From: JABAQJ01 sp046327745
Lineage (GTDB): Bacteria; Gemmatimonadota; Gemmatimonadetes; Gemmatimonadales; Gemmatimonadaceae
DNA length: 64,000 bases
Assembly (NCBI GenBank): GCA_046327745.1
Contig: JAXLXV010000012.1
Location: forward strand, 62,001-126,000
Reading direction: 5' to 3'
Shown: piece after piece, positions 8,362 to 16,964 of the stretch
Layout of the letters: each line of letters starts with the position of its first letter
How positions within the stretch are numbered: the first letter of the stretch is position 1
The notes under the pieces: generated by a model
The model's database searches: none
What the model was told of the DNA's origin: nothing
What the model saw: the letters and a program-made list of their open reading frames with translations, nothing else
Made by a program: the position numbers and the translations under genes

Positions 8362-10349
8362 TTGAAGAAGTACCAGCGGACGCCATAGAACTGCGTTTGT
8401 CGCGGCATCGGGAACCCCGGGACCTGCTGGTATTGTTCGGCGAGATAGTTCCGGTACTGATACGTCAGCGTGGCCTGAAGCAGTCGGATCTCGAGCTGCC
8501 CGCCCAATGTGCGATACTGCGATGAGCTGACGGAGACGGGGTTCTTGTTCTTATCGAGGACGAAGAACAGTGCGTCGCTACGGTACTCGTGGAAAACCGC
8601 GAACAGAATGTTGAGGTGACCGCTCGGGAATCGACCAGGCCAGCTGGTGTTCAAGTACAGTTCGGCGCGCGTCTGATATTGTGGGCGGAACGCGCTGGCT
8701 GCCGCATACCGGACTCCGAAGATGTCCAACCCGACGTCCTTCCAGAATTTTCCATTCAGCGATGCAAAATACCCGGTCGACTTTCCCTGCGTGACGTTGA
8801 CGTACGACGTGTCGAAGACACGCGGAGCGATCAGGTTCGCCGTGTCGCGGGACATGATTCCGCCTGACATCCACAGCCGGCCAAGGCGCAACGCTGCTTC
8901 TCCGCGAAATGCCAGCGTCGTGGGTCGTGCCGAATCTCCCGTGGCGGAATACCTCGACACGGCGCCACCTAACGAGAGAAACGAGAACGGCATGACCCGT
9001 GTCGCGACCTCCGTGCGCAGAATTCCATCGTAAGGCGAGCGCTCGGCAAAGACGCTGGCTGCCACGCGTTGGCGGTCATACGCCAAGCGGGCCGATTCGG
9101 AGATCATTCGCGTACCGGAAACGTCGCGCAGTCGTCCCGTGACCGACAGACGCAACGGCCCAGCATTCGCTCCAAAGGCCGCCACGTACTGCGAGTGCGT
9201 GACACTCGTGTCGGTGGAAATCTTGATGGTATCGGGGTCGGTCTTCGAACCGCCTGGACCGCCACCGCCAGCGCCCGGGATTGAATCGATGACGAGCTGT
9301 GGCGCATCACCGCGTTTGGTGAAGACCTGCGACGACGCGGTGGCTATTCCCCACAATCGAATCCGGTCCGGGTCTCCATACCCGACGCGGAGGTACGAGA
9401 GGTCGTACCGCGCGTCCAGCTTGTGCAGGTTGACGAACGGTTCCACGGCAATTTGTTCGGCGCGATCGCGCGACAAGCGCGAGATCTGGCCATCCACGCT
9501 CCATTGTTTCCTCGCGAAGCCCACGCGACCAAAGAGCGAGAGCTGGTCGGCGTCACCGGCGTTGCGAACGTCGCGGGTGCTGAGTTGTTGAGCCCCCAGC
9601 TGCAACCCCTGGCCATGGCCAAATCGCCGGGCGAAGTAGCCGCGATAGATGTTCGTCTCCAGGTCACCCGTGCCAATATCCACCCGCGTTTCTGGCGTTG
9701 TGCTCCGGGCGCGCCAGCTTCTCAGGTACACGCGCGTTTCGTTGGCACCGCGCTCGATGCGAGCCCCTTCCAACGGCCAAGAATCCAACGCGGACAGGTC
9801 CATCACGCCGCCCGTGCGCGGGTCCAGCGCGTCTACCTCGATGCCATCGTAAAACACGCGGACGCGCCCGAATTCCCCCATTTGCGCAGCCACCGTTGGT
9901 GACCCAAGCCATCCCGACCGAAATACTGTGATACCAGGGACCCGGTCCAGCAATTCGCCAACGTGCGCGGCCCCCGATGAGAAGAGCGTATTGCGATCGT
10001 AGTCCCGCGGTGTGGCGACATCGGCGATGATGGGATTCTCCGCATGGGCAAGCGGCGCCTTCAGCGAGTCCGCTCTCGCTTTGGCATCGGCAATCAGCTT
10101 GAGGTCCTCGATCATCCGCCGAACCTTGGCGACCGAGTCAGCCCGAATCGAGTCGGCGAGAGCCTTCACGGAGTCCGCGACATGACGGGCCTTGGCGATG
10201 GAGTCGGCCCGCGCCGAGTCCGCCGCCGTTTTGACGGAATCACGCCTAACGCGCGTGGTGTCTTGTGCCGCGAGCGGAAGGTGCAAAACGGCCCCGACCA
10301 AGAGGCCGAGGCCGGCGCGACGAGCGACGACGCCCAGGAAACGAATCAG
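8358..10349 (-). CDS. TonB-dependent-receptor-like outer-membrane protein, probable CTG start
   Basis: Predicted outer-membrane beta-barrel with a plug-like domain. A signal peptide (RFLGVVARRAGLGLLVGAVL region, ending LPLAAQ) is followed by about 50 residues of repeated Ala-Asp-Ser units (ADSARADSIAKA, ADSIRADSVAK). A plug segment follows with ELLDRVPGITVFRSG, then a beta-rich barrel ending in Tyr-Phe-Phe-Asn. No ATG, GTG or TTG lies next to the signal peptide. A CTG at 10347-10349 sits 5 nt after GGAGG and overlaps the pepA stop as CTGA, mirroring the ATGA junctions of neighbours. A GTG at 10469 inside pepA would bury the signal peptide. Substrate unknown. Confidence 0.72.
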   Translation of the reverse strand: MIRFLGVVARRAGLGLLVGAVLHLPLAAQDTTRVRRDSVKTAADSARADSIAKARHVADSVKALADSIRADSVAKVRRMIEDLKLIADAKARADSLKAPLAHAENPIIADVATPRDYDRNTLFSSGAAHVGELLDRVPGITVFRSGWLGSPTVAAQMGEFGRVRVFYDGIEVDALDPRTGGVMDLSALDSWPLEGARIERGANETRVYLRSWRARSTTPETRVDIGTGDLETNIYRGYFARRFGHGQGLQLGAQQLSTRDVRNAGDADQLSLFGRVGFARKQWSVDGQISRLSRDRAEQIAVEPFVNLHKLDARYDLSYLRVGYGDPDRIRLWGIATASSQVFTKRGDAPQLVIDSIPGAGGGGPGGSKTDPDTIKISTDTSVTHSQYVAAFGANAGPLRLSVTGRLRDVSGTRMISESARLAYDRQRVAASVFAERSPYDGILRTEVATRVMPFSFLSLGGAVSRYSATGDSARPTTLAFRGEAALRLGRLWMSGGIMSRDTANLIAPRVFDTSYVNVTQGKSTGYFASLNGKFWKDVGLDIFGVRYAAASAFRPQYQTRAELYLNTSWPGRFPSGHLNILFAVFHEYRSDALFFVLDKNKNPVSVSSSQYRTLGGQLEIRLLQATLTYQYRNYLAEQYQQVPGFPMPRQTQFYGVRWYFFN

Positions 10350-11818
10350 CGACTCCTCCCACGAACGAACTCGACAAAGGTACCCACTGGAACTCCCGTG
10401 GGTCCCTTGGGAACGATGACCAAGTCCGACTCGCTGTACGCGGTGCCGGCGATGTCCAAATGCACCCACGGATACGAGGTGAACTCCTGAAGGAAGAGCG
10501 CGGCCGTAATGGTTCCAGCGGCGCGGCCCCCGGTGTTCTTGAGGTCGGCGACGTCTGACTTAATCTGCTCCTTGTAGTCGTCCCACAGCGGCAACTGCCA
10601 AGCGGGCTCACTGGCCCGGGCGGCGGCCTCGATCACTTCGCGCACCAAGGCGTCGTCATTGCCCAGTGTGCCCGTGGCGTTGTTACCTAACGCGATTACG
10701 CAGGCCCCAGTCAGCGTGGCGGCATCCACGACCGCTGCCGGCTTGAAGCGGGATGCGTAGTGCAGGACGTCCGCCAACACCAAGCGTCCCTCCGCATCGG
10801 TGTTGATGATCTCAATGCTCTTGCCGTTCGATGCCTTTACCACGTCACCAGGCTTCACAGCGGTGCCGGAGGGCATGTTCGTCGTTGCCCCAATGAGCCC
10901 GACGACATTCACCCGCAGTTTCAAGCGGGCGATGGCCTCCATCGCTCCGAGCACGCCAGCCGCGCCGCACATGTCGAACTTCATGAACTCCATGCGTTCG
11001 GCGGGCTTGATCGAAATGCCACCCGTGTCAAAGCACAGGCCCTTCCCCACCAGCACGATCGGCGGGGCGTCCTTGCGGCCGTTCCGGTACTGCAGTCCGA
11101 TGAGTTTTGGCTCCTGCGGTGTCCCCACGGCGACGCAGAGGAAGGAACCCATGCCTTCCTTCTCCATTTCCTTTCGGCCCAGCACCGTCAGTTCCAACTT
11201 GTGGCGTTTGGCGATATCCGCCGCAGTCGCCGCCAGTAGGTCCGGTGTGCAGACGTTGCCTGGCATCTGGGCCAGACGCCGGGCTACCGCATAGCCCTCA
11301 GCGACGGCAGTGCCCTTGGCAATGGCCGGTGCCGCTCGCCGTGGATCCCGCGCGAGAATGGTCGCTTCAGTGAGGGGTGCCCGGCGATCTTCGGCAGGCG
11401 CGGGCGTCTTGAGGTCCAAGTACTCCCAGCATCCGAGGTTGAGCCCGACGGCAATGGCCTCGACATCTGCCGCGGAGGTTGCGGCGGACCAGATCGACAT
11501 CTTGCCGACGCCCATCCGATGCGCCTGACGAGCGGCGAGCGTGGCGGCTCGCCGATAGGCGAGCGTTCGCTGTTTGGGCGCACCCATTCCCACCAGCAGC
11601 ACCCGAGCTGGACCGGTTGCGTCGCCGGATAGGTGGAGCGACTCATCTCGGCCGCCGCGGAAATCACCGCGTGAAAAACTCCGGGCGATGGCACCACCCA
11701 GGGCCTCGTCCACCTCGCGTAGCCCCGAAGGAAAATCTCTACCTGCAACCAGGATGGCGAGCAATGGTGACTGCGCGGTCGCGCTGGACGCGGCACGTAC
11801 ACCGATCTTGAGGGTCAT
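10346..11818 (-). CDS. pepA: Leucyl aminopeptidase (M17 family)
   Basis: Dizinc aminopeptidase releasing N-terminal residues, acting as a hexamer in peptide turnover. The C-terminal catalytic half has VGKGLCFDTGGISIKP (metal-binding Lys and Asp) and the M17 signature NTDAEGRLVLADVL. Length of 490 residues is typical. ATG at 11818; a promoter candidate lies about 80 bp upstream, and the receptor-like gene is translationally coupled to its end. Some PepA proteins also bind DNA, which I cannot judge here. Confidence 0.95.
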   Translation of the reverse strand: MTLKIGVRAASSATAQSPLLAILVAGRDFPSGLREVDEALGGAIARSFSRGDFRGGRDESLHLSGDATGPARVLLVGMGAPKQRTLAYRRAATLAARQAHRMGVGKMSIWSAATSAADVEAIAVGLNLGCWEYLDLKTPAPAEDRRAPLTEATILARDPRRAAPAIAKGTAVAEGYAVARRLAQMPGNVCTPDLLAATAADIAKRHKLELTVLGRKEMEKEGMGSFLCVAVGTPQEPKLIGLQYRNGRKDAPPIVLVGKGLCFDTGGISIKPAERMEFMKFDMCGAAGVLGAMEAIARLKLRVNVVGLIGATTNMPSGTAVKPGDVVKASNGKSIEIINTDAEGRLVLADVLHYASRFKPAAVVDAATLTGACVIALGNNATGTLGNDDALVREVIEAAARASEPAWQLPLWDDYKEQIKSDVADLKNTGGRAAGTITAALFLQEFTSYPWVHLDIAGTAYSESDLVIVPKGPTGVPVGTFVEFVRGRSR

Positions 11819-11895
11819 GTTGAGCGATTCGAAAGTGGTGCGTCGCGCGGGCCGCTTCGCCGCGAAGGCCTAGACGCGTGTGACCAGCGCCGCGA

Positions 11896-11924
11896 AAGCT
11901 AGACACGGAAAAAACCGCGGGCAA
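11896..11924 (-). promoter_or_regulatory. Predicted promoter of pepA
   Basis: Minus-strand -35 TTGCCC (11919-11924), 17 bp spacer, -10 TAGCTT (11896-11901). The transcript would start near 11890, leaving a leader of about 70 nt before pepA. Confidence 0.45.
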
Positions 11925-11935
11925 GCGAACTGTCT

Positions 11936-12907
11936 TCAGACCAAACGGTTCGGTGGTGCAAGACCTTTGACAAACGCGTCGATATTGTCAGCCGCAATCA
12001 TTCCCATCGCAGTCCGACTGCTAATGGTGGCGCTACCGATATGCGGAAGAAGCGTCACATTCGGAGCCCTCAGGAGTGCCGGGTCGATGGTAGGCTCCCC
12101 CTCGTACACGTCCAGTCCCGCTGCGGCGATGCGCCCTTGGGTGAGTGCTTCGGCGAGCGCCGCAGAGTCCACGATGGGACCGCGTGCGGTGTTGATCAAC
12201 ACGCTGGTTGGCTTCATGAAGCCAAGGGTGAGGCTATTGATCAGGTGAAACGTGTCCTTTGACGCCGGACAGTGAAGCGAGACAAAATCAGATGTGCCAA
12301 GCAACTCGCGTAGCGACGGCACCATCGTCACGATCGCAGGCGCCTGGCGAGGAGACCGAGGACGCGCGAGTGCCTGGACACTCATGCCAAATCCGAAATG
12401 CGCGCGCTTGGCCACGGCTTCGCCAATACGGCCAAGTCCCACAATACCCAAGGTGGCACCGTGGACGCTGCGGCCGAGCAGGTGGGTCGGGCGCCAGCCT
12501 GTCCAACGACCAGTGCGCAACTCCTGTTCGCCCTCACTGGCCCGCCGCGCGGCGGCCAGCATGAGCAGGAGCGCGACGTCCGCCGTGTCCTCGGTAAGAG
12601 CGCCTGGGGTATTTGTGACGACCAGTCCTGCCTCTCGCGCGGCCGAGAGATCGATGTGGTCGTACCCGACCCCGAAATTGGCAAGCATCCTGGCTCGCCG
12701 GCCACCAGTATCGAGGATATCCCGCGTTAGGCGATCGGTCAGGGTGCAGAGGACGATGTCCGCCGTTTGAAGCGCATGTCGCAATTGGTCGGCGCTGAAC
12801 TGCCGGTCGTCGACATTGCACTCTGCGCCGTAGTCGCGAACGAGCCGCTGCTCCGCCTTCTCTGGCAGGCGACGAGTGATGACTATTCGCGGCTTCGTCT
12901 GTGTCAT
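11936..12907 (-). CDS. D-isomer-specific 2-hydroxyacid dehydrogenase (glyoxylate/hydroxypyruvate reductase type)
   Basis: NAD(P)-dependent oxidoreductase of the D-2-hydroxyacid family. The Rossmann motif GIVGLGRIGEAVAKRA lies mid-protein. Catalytic residues appear as Arg in NTARGPIVD, Glu in VYEGEPTI and His in LLPHIGSATISSR. The overall pattern is closest to glyoxylate/hydroxypyruvate reductases, but substrate cannot be fixed from sequence. I chose ATG at 12907 (MTQTKPRIVITRRLP) over an ATG 30 bp upstream because the conserved domain starts at once. About 117 bp separate it from pepA. Confidence 0.88.
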   Translation of the reverse strand: MTQTKPRIVITRRLPEKAEQRLVRDYGAECNVDDRQFSADQLRHALQTADIVLCTLTDRLTRDILDTGGRRARMLANFGVGYDHIDLSAAREAGLVVTNTPGALTEDTADVALLLMLAAARRASEGEQELRTGRWTGWRPTHLLGRSVHGATLGIVGLGRIGEAVAKRAHFGFGMSVQALARPRSPRQAPAIVTMVPSLRELLGTSDFVSLHCPASKDTFHLINSLTLGFMKPTSVLINTARGPIVDSAALAEALTQGRIAAAGLDVYEGEPTIDPALLRAPNVTLLPHIGSATISSRTAMGMIAADNIDAFVKGLAPPNRLV

Positions 12908-12967
12908 TGGTTCAACGTGGGCTCGAGTGACGCGCATCACGCCACAATCAGATCGATCACCGGTAAG

Positions 12968-12997
12968 CTATTAGGAAATCAAGTCTCGCAACGGCAA
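12968..12997 (-). promoter_or_regulatory. Possible promoter of the hydroxyacid dehydrogenase gene
   Basis: TTGCCG (12992-12997), 18 bp spacer, TAATAG (12968-12973) on the minus strand, in the divergent gap facing the TonB-like gene. Weaker match than the other promoters listed. Confidence 0.3.
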
Positions 12998-13048
12998 GGT
13001 CGAAAATCCCATAGAGCGCACGTTCTTTTCTCTCTCCATGGGGTCTGC

Positions 13049-13483
13049 ATGCTGCAAGCCGTCTTGGCCTCGCATTACATCCGTTGGGTTCGCGTTCTGC
13101 TGCTGTACGTCGTGGTAAGTAGTGCGCTGGTCTCCACGTCGAGTGCGCAAGTCCAAGAAGCCGATGTGGTGTATGCCAGCACGGATCTGGAAGTGCCGCC
13201 GAAGATTGCCGCGCCGGCGATCGCCTCCAAGCTACTCCAGGACTCGTACCCGGACGCCTTACGACGCGCTGGCGTCGGCGGAATCGTGCAGATTCAATTC
13301 GTGGTGGCATCCTCGGGCCGCGTCGAAGAGAGCAGCGTATACGTGGTCGAAACTCCAGTCCAAGCGCTCGGTGAGGCGGCCAAGCGTGTCGTCGCCCGCA
13401 TTACGTTCAAACCGGGGATGCATAACGGTCAACCGGTCCGCGCACGGGTCCTCCTCCCTTTGGTTTACAAGTCGGTTCGCTAG
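13049..13483 (+). CDS. TonB-like C-terminal-domain protein
   Basis: A 144-residue protein with an N-terminal hydrophobic segment (VRVLLLYVVVSSALV, residues 13-27) ending in STSSAQ, which may act as signal peptide or anchor. It carries a TonB C-terminal fold: YPDALRRAGVGGIVQIQFVV, then GRVEESSVYVVETP and RITFKPGMHNGQPVRARV. These domains contact TonB boxes of outer-membrane receptors, but this one lacks the long Pro-rich spacer of classical TonB, so its role is uncertain. Start ATG at 13049 puts the hydrophobic segment at the N-terminus. Single gene, followed by a strong hairpin. Confidence 0.75.
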   Translation: MLQAVLASHYIRWVRVLLLYVVVSSALVSTSSAQVQEADVVYASTDLEVPPKIAAPAIASKLLQDSYPDALRRAGVGGIVQIQFVVASSGRVEESSVYVVETPVQALGEAAKRVVARITFKPGMHNGQPVRARVLLPLVYKSVR

Positions 13484-13506
13484 GGCCGTTGAAACGGCGA
13501 AAAGCA

Positions 13507-13538
13507 ACAAGGGTCTCGTCGTTTGACGAGACCCTTGT
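13507..13538 (-). terminator. Strong hairpin terminator after tRNA-Leu
   Basis: Perfect 14 bp inverted repeat (ACAAGGGTCTCGTC and its complement) around a 4 nt loop. Read on the minus strand it is followed by TTGCTTTT, fitting intrinsic termination of the tRNA transcript. It probably also stops the converging TonB-like transcript. Confidence 0.8.
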
Positions 13539-13548
13539 CACAGCAGGA

Positions 13549-13632
13549 TGCCCAGGACGAGACTCGAACTCGTAAGGGCCGGAGCCCGGTGGATTTTGAG
13601 TCCACTGCGTCTGCCAGTTCCGCCACCCGGGC
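13549..13632 (-). tRNA. tRNA-Leu (anticodon CAA)
   Basis: An 84 nt class II tRNA. The acceptor stem pairs GCCCGGG with CCTGGGC. The anticodon stem GTGGA/TCCAC encloses the loop CTCAAAA, giving anticodon CAA (reads UUG). A long variable arm with GGGC/GCCC and a T arm ACGAG-TTCGAGT-CTCGT complete the cloverleaf. The discriminator base is A and CCA is not encoded, so it must be added after transcription. No intron. Confidence 0.96.
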
Positions 13633-13641
13633 GAGCGACGG

Positions 13642-13670
13642 AATGTAGCGCTCGCACCGCCATCGCTCAA
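13642..13670 (-). promoter_or_regulatory. Predicted promoter of tRNA-Leu
   Basis: Minus-strand -35 TTGAGC (13665-13670), 17 bp spacer, -10 TACATT (13642-13647), ending 9 bp before the mature tRNA 5' end. The -35 overlaps the last codons of the preceding gene. Confidence 0.65.
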
Positions 13671-14221
13671 CGCACCGTGGTGTCGGGAGGCTCACGCCGC
13701 ATCCGTCGGCGCTCCAGCGGGAGCGCCTCGCCGTCCGGACCGCCCGGAGGTCCACCCCGCAGCTGCTCGACCTTTCGGCGCATTTGCTCCTGCATCCCGA
13801 AGTAGCGCGCACGCTGTGACGGCGTCATGAACCCGGCCAGCGCCTGCTGCTCCTCTTCCATGAGCTGGAGCCGATCCCGCTGCACCCGCATTTGGTCGTC
13901 CAGGAGCTTCCGCACGGCCTCCTCGTTAGGAGTTGCACCAGGCGCCAGTTCGTCGCGTAACCCGATGCGCACATCGCGCTCGTGAAGGAGCAATTCCCGA
14001 CGCCGTCCCTCAAATCGCCGGTTCAGTTCCAGCAATTTCGGCATCTGTTCGTCGGACAGTCCGACACCTTCGCGCACGGCTTGCGCAAATCGCTCCTGAA
14101 AGCGTTGCTGCAAGGCTTCGCGGTCTCGCCGATGCGGCGGCCGTTCAACCTGCGCGGCGGCCCGGTGGCTCACTGCGCCGTGCATCCCAAGGACCAACAT
14201 GATCACGAAAAAGTTCTTCAT
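13667..14221 (-). CDS. Spy/CpxP-like periplasmic protein
   Basis: A 184-residue protein with a signal peptide (NFFVIMLVLGMHGAV then AAAQ near residue 24). The rest is strongly helical and charged, rich in Arg, Glu and Gln. VGLSDEQMPKLLELNRRFE and MTPSQRARYFGMQEQMRRKV resemble the LTxxQ repeats of the Spy/CpxP/ZraP group, small periplasmic chaperones or sensors. It lies directly downstream of an anti-sigma factor and an ECF sigma factor, suggesting it is an effector or feedback sensor of that envelope-stress module. Function assigned by pattern and context only. Confidence 0.65.
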   Translation of the reverse strand: MKNFFVIMLVLGMHGAVSHRAAAQVERPPHRRDREALQQRFQERFAQAVREGVGLSDEQMPKLLELNRRFEGRRRELLLHERDVRIGLRDELAPGATPNEEAVRKLLDDQMRVQRDRLQLMEEEQQALAGFMTPSQRARYFGMQEQMRRKVEQLRGGPPGGPDGEALPLERRRMRREPPDTTVR

Positions 14222-14229
14222 TCCCTCTC

Positions 14230-14814
14230 CTACTTTCGCCCGGTTGACGTGGGCAGGGTCTGTGCAATGCTCTCGTCGGGGTCAGCCGACGGAACGGCTT
14301 CGATCGTTTCGAGTGCGCCCAACAGTTGTTCAAGCTGGTCCGCTTCCAGGTCGCTGACGCCTCCACCCACGGTCAGCCCGACGGGCGTCGCCGGCGCGAC
14401 TCCCTGTCCGCTACTAGCCACCGCCGGTAGGGCCGAATCCCCGGTCGTGGAACGAGCGATCGAGTCGGCGGTGACCGCGGTGGATGGCCCGTAGAACGAA
14501 CGGGCGACGACCAGGGACATGCCACCAATCGAAATGAAGGAAATGGCTGCCGCCAGCCTCAACATCCACGGCCGCGTTCCGCGAGATCTGCGAGCCGAAG
14601 GGGCCGGCAACGCTCGAACAATCGCACCTACGTCAACAGCGGGAGTGGTTCGCGCGAATGCGTCACGCACGGCACGGAGCGTCGCCAGCTCTGCCCGGCA
14701 TTCTTCGCACTCCGACAGGTGCATCTCCACCACTCGCTGTTCGGCGGCACCTAGCCGCTCGTGCAGGTACTCCGGCAGCTGGTCACGCACCTCGATCACC
14801 CTACAGTCAGACAT
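14230..14814 (-). CDS. Membrane anti-sigma factor with zinc-finger (zf-HC2) domain
   Basis: A 194-residue protein. The N-terminal cytoplasmic domain has the H-x3-C-x2-C zinc signature (HLSECEEC, about residues 33-40) of ZAS anti-sigma factors. One membrane segment near 95-115 (AAISFISIGGMSLVVARSF) is followed by a periplasmic tail of about 80 residues. Its ATG overlaps the ECF sigma gene by 8 bp, the standard sigma/anti-sigma pairing. It should hold the sigma factor inactive until an envelope signal. Confidence 0.87.
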   Translation of the reverse strand: MSDCRVIEVRDQLPEYLHERLGAAEQRVVEMHLSECEECRAELATLRAVRDAFARTTPAVDVGAIVRALPAPSARRSRGTRPWMLRLAAAISFISIGGMSLVVARSFYGPSTAVTADSIARSTTGDSALPAVASSGQGVAPATPVGLTVGGGVSDLEADQLEQLLGALETIEAVPSADPDESIAQTLPTSTGRK

Positions 14815-15364
14815 ACAAGCTCTCCTTGATCGAACGCAGGGCGTTGTGATAGTGCACGCGAGCCGCGCCCTCCGTCGTTCCTACGATCTCGGCGATTTCC
14901 CGGTACGATCGACCCTCGGAAACCCGCAACGTGAACACCTCGCGTTGTGTTCGGGACAGCCGCTCTACCGCCTCTCTGACCCGACGTCCTGATTCGTCAG
15001 CAATCATGCCATCCAGCGCGTCGAACTCGGTGACGGCGTCGCCCTCTTCGACCGCTCCCACATCGCGCCGCCGTCGATACGACCTACGGTGATCGAGCAA
15101 CAACCGTCGTGCGATCGTGAACAACCAAGTGCGCAGCGAGCTGTCACCGCGAAATGCTTCCAACGAGCCGAAGGCGCGTACAAACGTATCCTGGACCAAC
15201 TCGTCCACCGCGTCACTTGCTCCCAGACTTTGGAGATACCGCCCCAGTGCCCCCGCGTGTCGCTCCACGAGTTCCGTCGCCGCGCGCTCGTCGCCCTCAC
15301 GCCAGCGTGCAATCAACGTGTGGTCGAGGGATGCTTCGTCGGGGGGGCGGCGCTCCGATTCCAT
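14807..15364 (-). CDS. ECF-type RNA polymerase sigma factor
   Basis: Sigma-70 family factor with only regions 2 and 4. Region 2 includes DELVQDTFVRAFGSLEAFRG and SSLRTWLFTIARRLLLDH. Region 4 includes LSRTQREVFTLRVSEGRSYR and EIAEIVGTTEGAARV, the helix-turn-helix for the -35. ATG at 15364 is used; a TTG 30 bp upstream would extend it. It heads the sigma / anti-sigma / Spy-like operon. I could not find a convincing self-recognised promoter in the 140 bp shared with the divergent amidohydrolase gene. Confidence 0.92.
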   Translation of the reverse strand: MESERRPPDEASLDHTLIARWREGDERAATELVERHAGALGRYLQSLGASDAVDELVQDTFVRAFGSLEAFRGDSSLRTWLFTIARRLLLDHRRSYRRRRDVGAVEEGDAVTEFDALDGMIADESGRRVREAVERLSRTQREVFTLRVSEGRSYREIAEIVGTTEGAARVHYHNALRSIKESLYV

Positions 15365-15505
15365 CTGGTTGCGGTATGAGACGTTGCGTGCCAACGAACG
15401 TTAAGGCGTGATACTCGGCTGCCGTCCGCCGACTGGCTGCGACTGGGGCCAGACCCTACTTTCTCGCTCCTTCATACCCCTCACCGAATAGGAGCGCCAT
15501 CAAGG

Positions 15506-16963
15506 ATGCCCGTCCTGCTTCGTGCGACTGTTCTCGCGGCATTGGTCGGATGCACGGCCGCCGGCACGGGTGCCCCCGTGTCTGCCCCGGCCCCCATGAC
15601 TGCGACGCCGGTCCAACATGCGGATTCCACTCCCAAGGGACCGCCACCCGGACCGGGTGCACTGTCCATCCCGAACAGTGACCCGTTCCCGTCTACGTAC
15701 AAGCCGTTCCCGTCGCGCACGACGGTCATTCGCAATGCGTCGATCATGACTGCCAGCGGGCCCACGATTCGTGGCGGTAGCATCCTGCTGCGGGATGGAA
15801 AAATCGTCGCGGTGGGCACCAACGTCGATGCCCCCTCGGACGCAGTTGTCATTGACGGAACCGGGAAGTTCGTGACTCCCGGGATGATCGATACGCACTC
15901 GCACCTTGGCGTTTACCCGGCTCCAGGAACCGACGCCTACTCGGACGGGAACGAGATGACGAACCCGGCCACGCCGTACGTATGGGCCGAACATTCGATC
16001 TGGCCCCAGGATCCTCAATTCCCCCGTGCGCTCGCCGCAGGGGTGACAACGATTCAGATCCTTCCCGGGTCAGCGAATCTCATCGGCGGTCGCTCCGCTG
16101 TCGTGAAGGTCGTGCCCTCGCGCACGGTGGAGGGGATGAAGTTCCCCGGGGCCAAGTATGGACTGAAGCAGGCATGCGGAGAAAATCCAAAGCGCGTGTA
16201 CGCAAGCCGCGGCCCCAGCACTCGCATGGGCAACATGGCGGGCTATCGCACGCAGTACATACAGGCGGAGCAGTACCGCCGGCGATGGGACAAGTGGTTG
16301 GCCGACCGAAAAGGTGACCCGCCGGCGAGAGACTTAGGCCTTGAGACGCTCGCCGAAGTGCTGCGCGGGAATATTCTCGTCCAGTGGCACTGCTACACGG
16401 CGGCGGACATGGAGCTGGCCATGGAAGTGGCCGATGAGTTTGGCTTCAAAATTCGTTCATTCCACCACGGCGTTGAGGCCTACAAGCTCGCCGATATTCT
16501 GGCAGCCAAGGGCATCTCGGCTTCGTTGTGGTCTGACTGGGGCGGATTCAAGATGGAGGCGATCGACGGCGTTCGAGCGAACCTTGCGCTGGTGCACGCC
16601 GCCGGCGGCCGAGCGATCGTGCATTCGGACGATGCGAGCGGCATGCAGCGACTGAACCAGGATGCAGCGAAGAGCATGGCCGCCGGGCGTGATATTGGCG
16701 TGATCGTCACTGAGGACGAGGCGATCAAGTGGTTGTCGATTAATCCGGCGTGGGCGCTCGGTCTCGATGACAAGATTGGCTCGCTGGAGTCAGGAAAGAA
16801 CGCCGACGTTGTGCTGTGGACCGGCAATCCTTTCAGCATCTACTCCAAGGCCGAAAAGGTGTGGATCGACGGCGCACTGATGTTCGATCGACTAGACCCG
16901 TCTGGACGTTGGCGAACGGACTTCGAGTTGGGTTTTGTTCCTGAGCCAGCGGGAGGGCACTAA
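15506..16963 (+). CDS. Amidohydrolase family protein, probable lipoprotein, metal site intact
   Basis: Metal-dependent hydrolase of the imidazolonepropionase-like amidohydrolase group. The N-terminus has a lipobox-like LVGC (Cys16), so it is probably a lipoprotein outside the cytoplasm. The metal ligands are visible: HxH in DTHSHLG (His131, His133), His295 in QWHCYTA, His320/321 in FHHG and Asp375 in HSDD. The C-terminal sandwich domain has LGLDDKIGSLESGKNADVVL. It is followed at once by a paralogue that has lost these histidines. Substrate unknown; related secreted enzymes act on dipeptides or cyclic amides. Confidence 0.85.
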   Translation: MPVLLRATVLAALVGCTAAGTGAPVSAPAPMTATPVQHADSTPKGPPPGPGALSIPNSDPFPSTYKPFPSRTTVIRNASIMTASGPTIRGGSILLRDGKIVAVGTNVDAPSDAVVIDGTGKFVTPGMIDTHSHLGVYPAPGTDAYSDGNEMTNPATPYVWAEHSIWPQDPQFPRALAAGVTTIQILPGSANLIGGRSAVVKVVPSRTVEGMKFPGAKYGLKQACGENPKRVYASRGPSTRMGNMAGYRTQYIQAEQYRRRWDKWLADRKGDPPARDLGLETLAEVLRGNILVQWHCYTAADMELAMEVADEFGFKIRSFHHGVEAYKLADILAAKGISASLWSDWGGFKMEAIDGVRANLALVHAAGGRAIVHSDDASGMQRLNQDAAKSMAAGRDIGVIVTEDEAIKWLSINPAWALGLDDKIGSLESGKNADVVLWTGNPFSIYSKAEKVWIDGALMFDRLDPSGRWRTDFELGFVPEPAGGH

Positions 16964-16964
16964 C

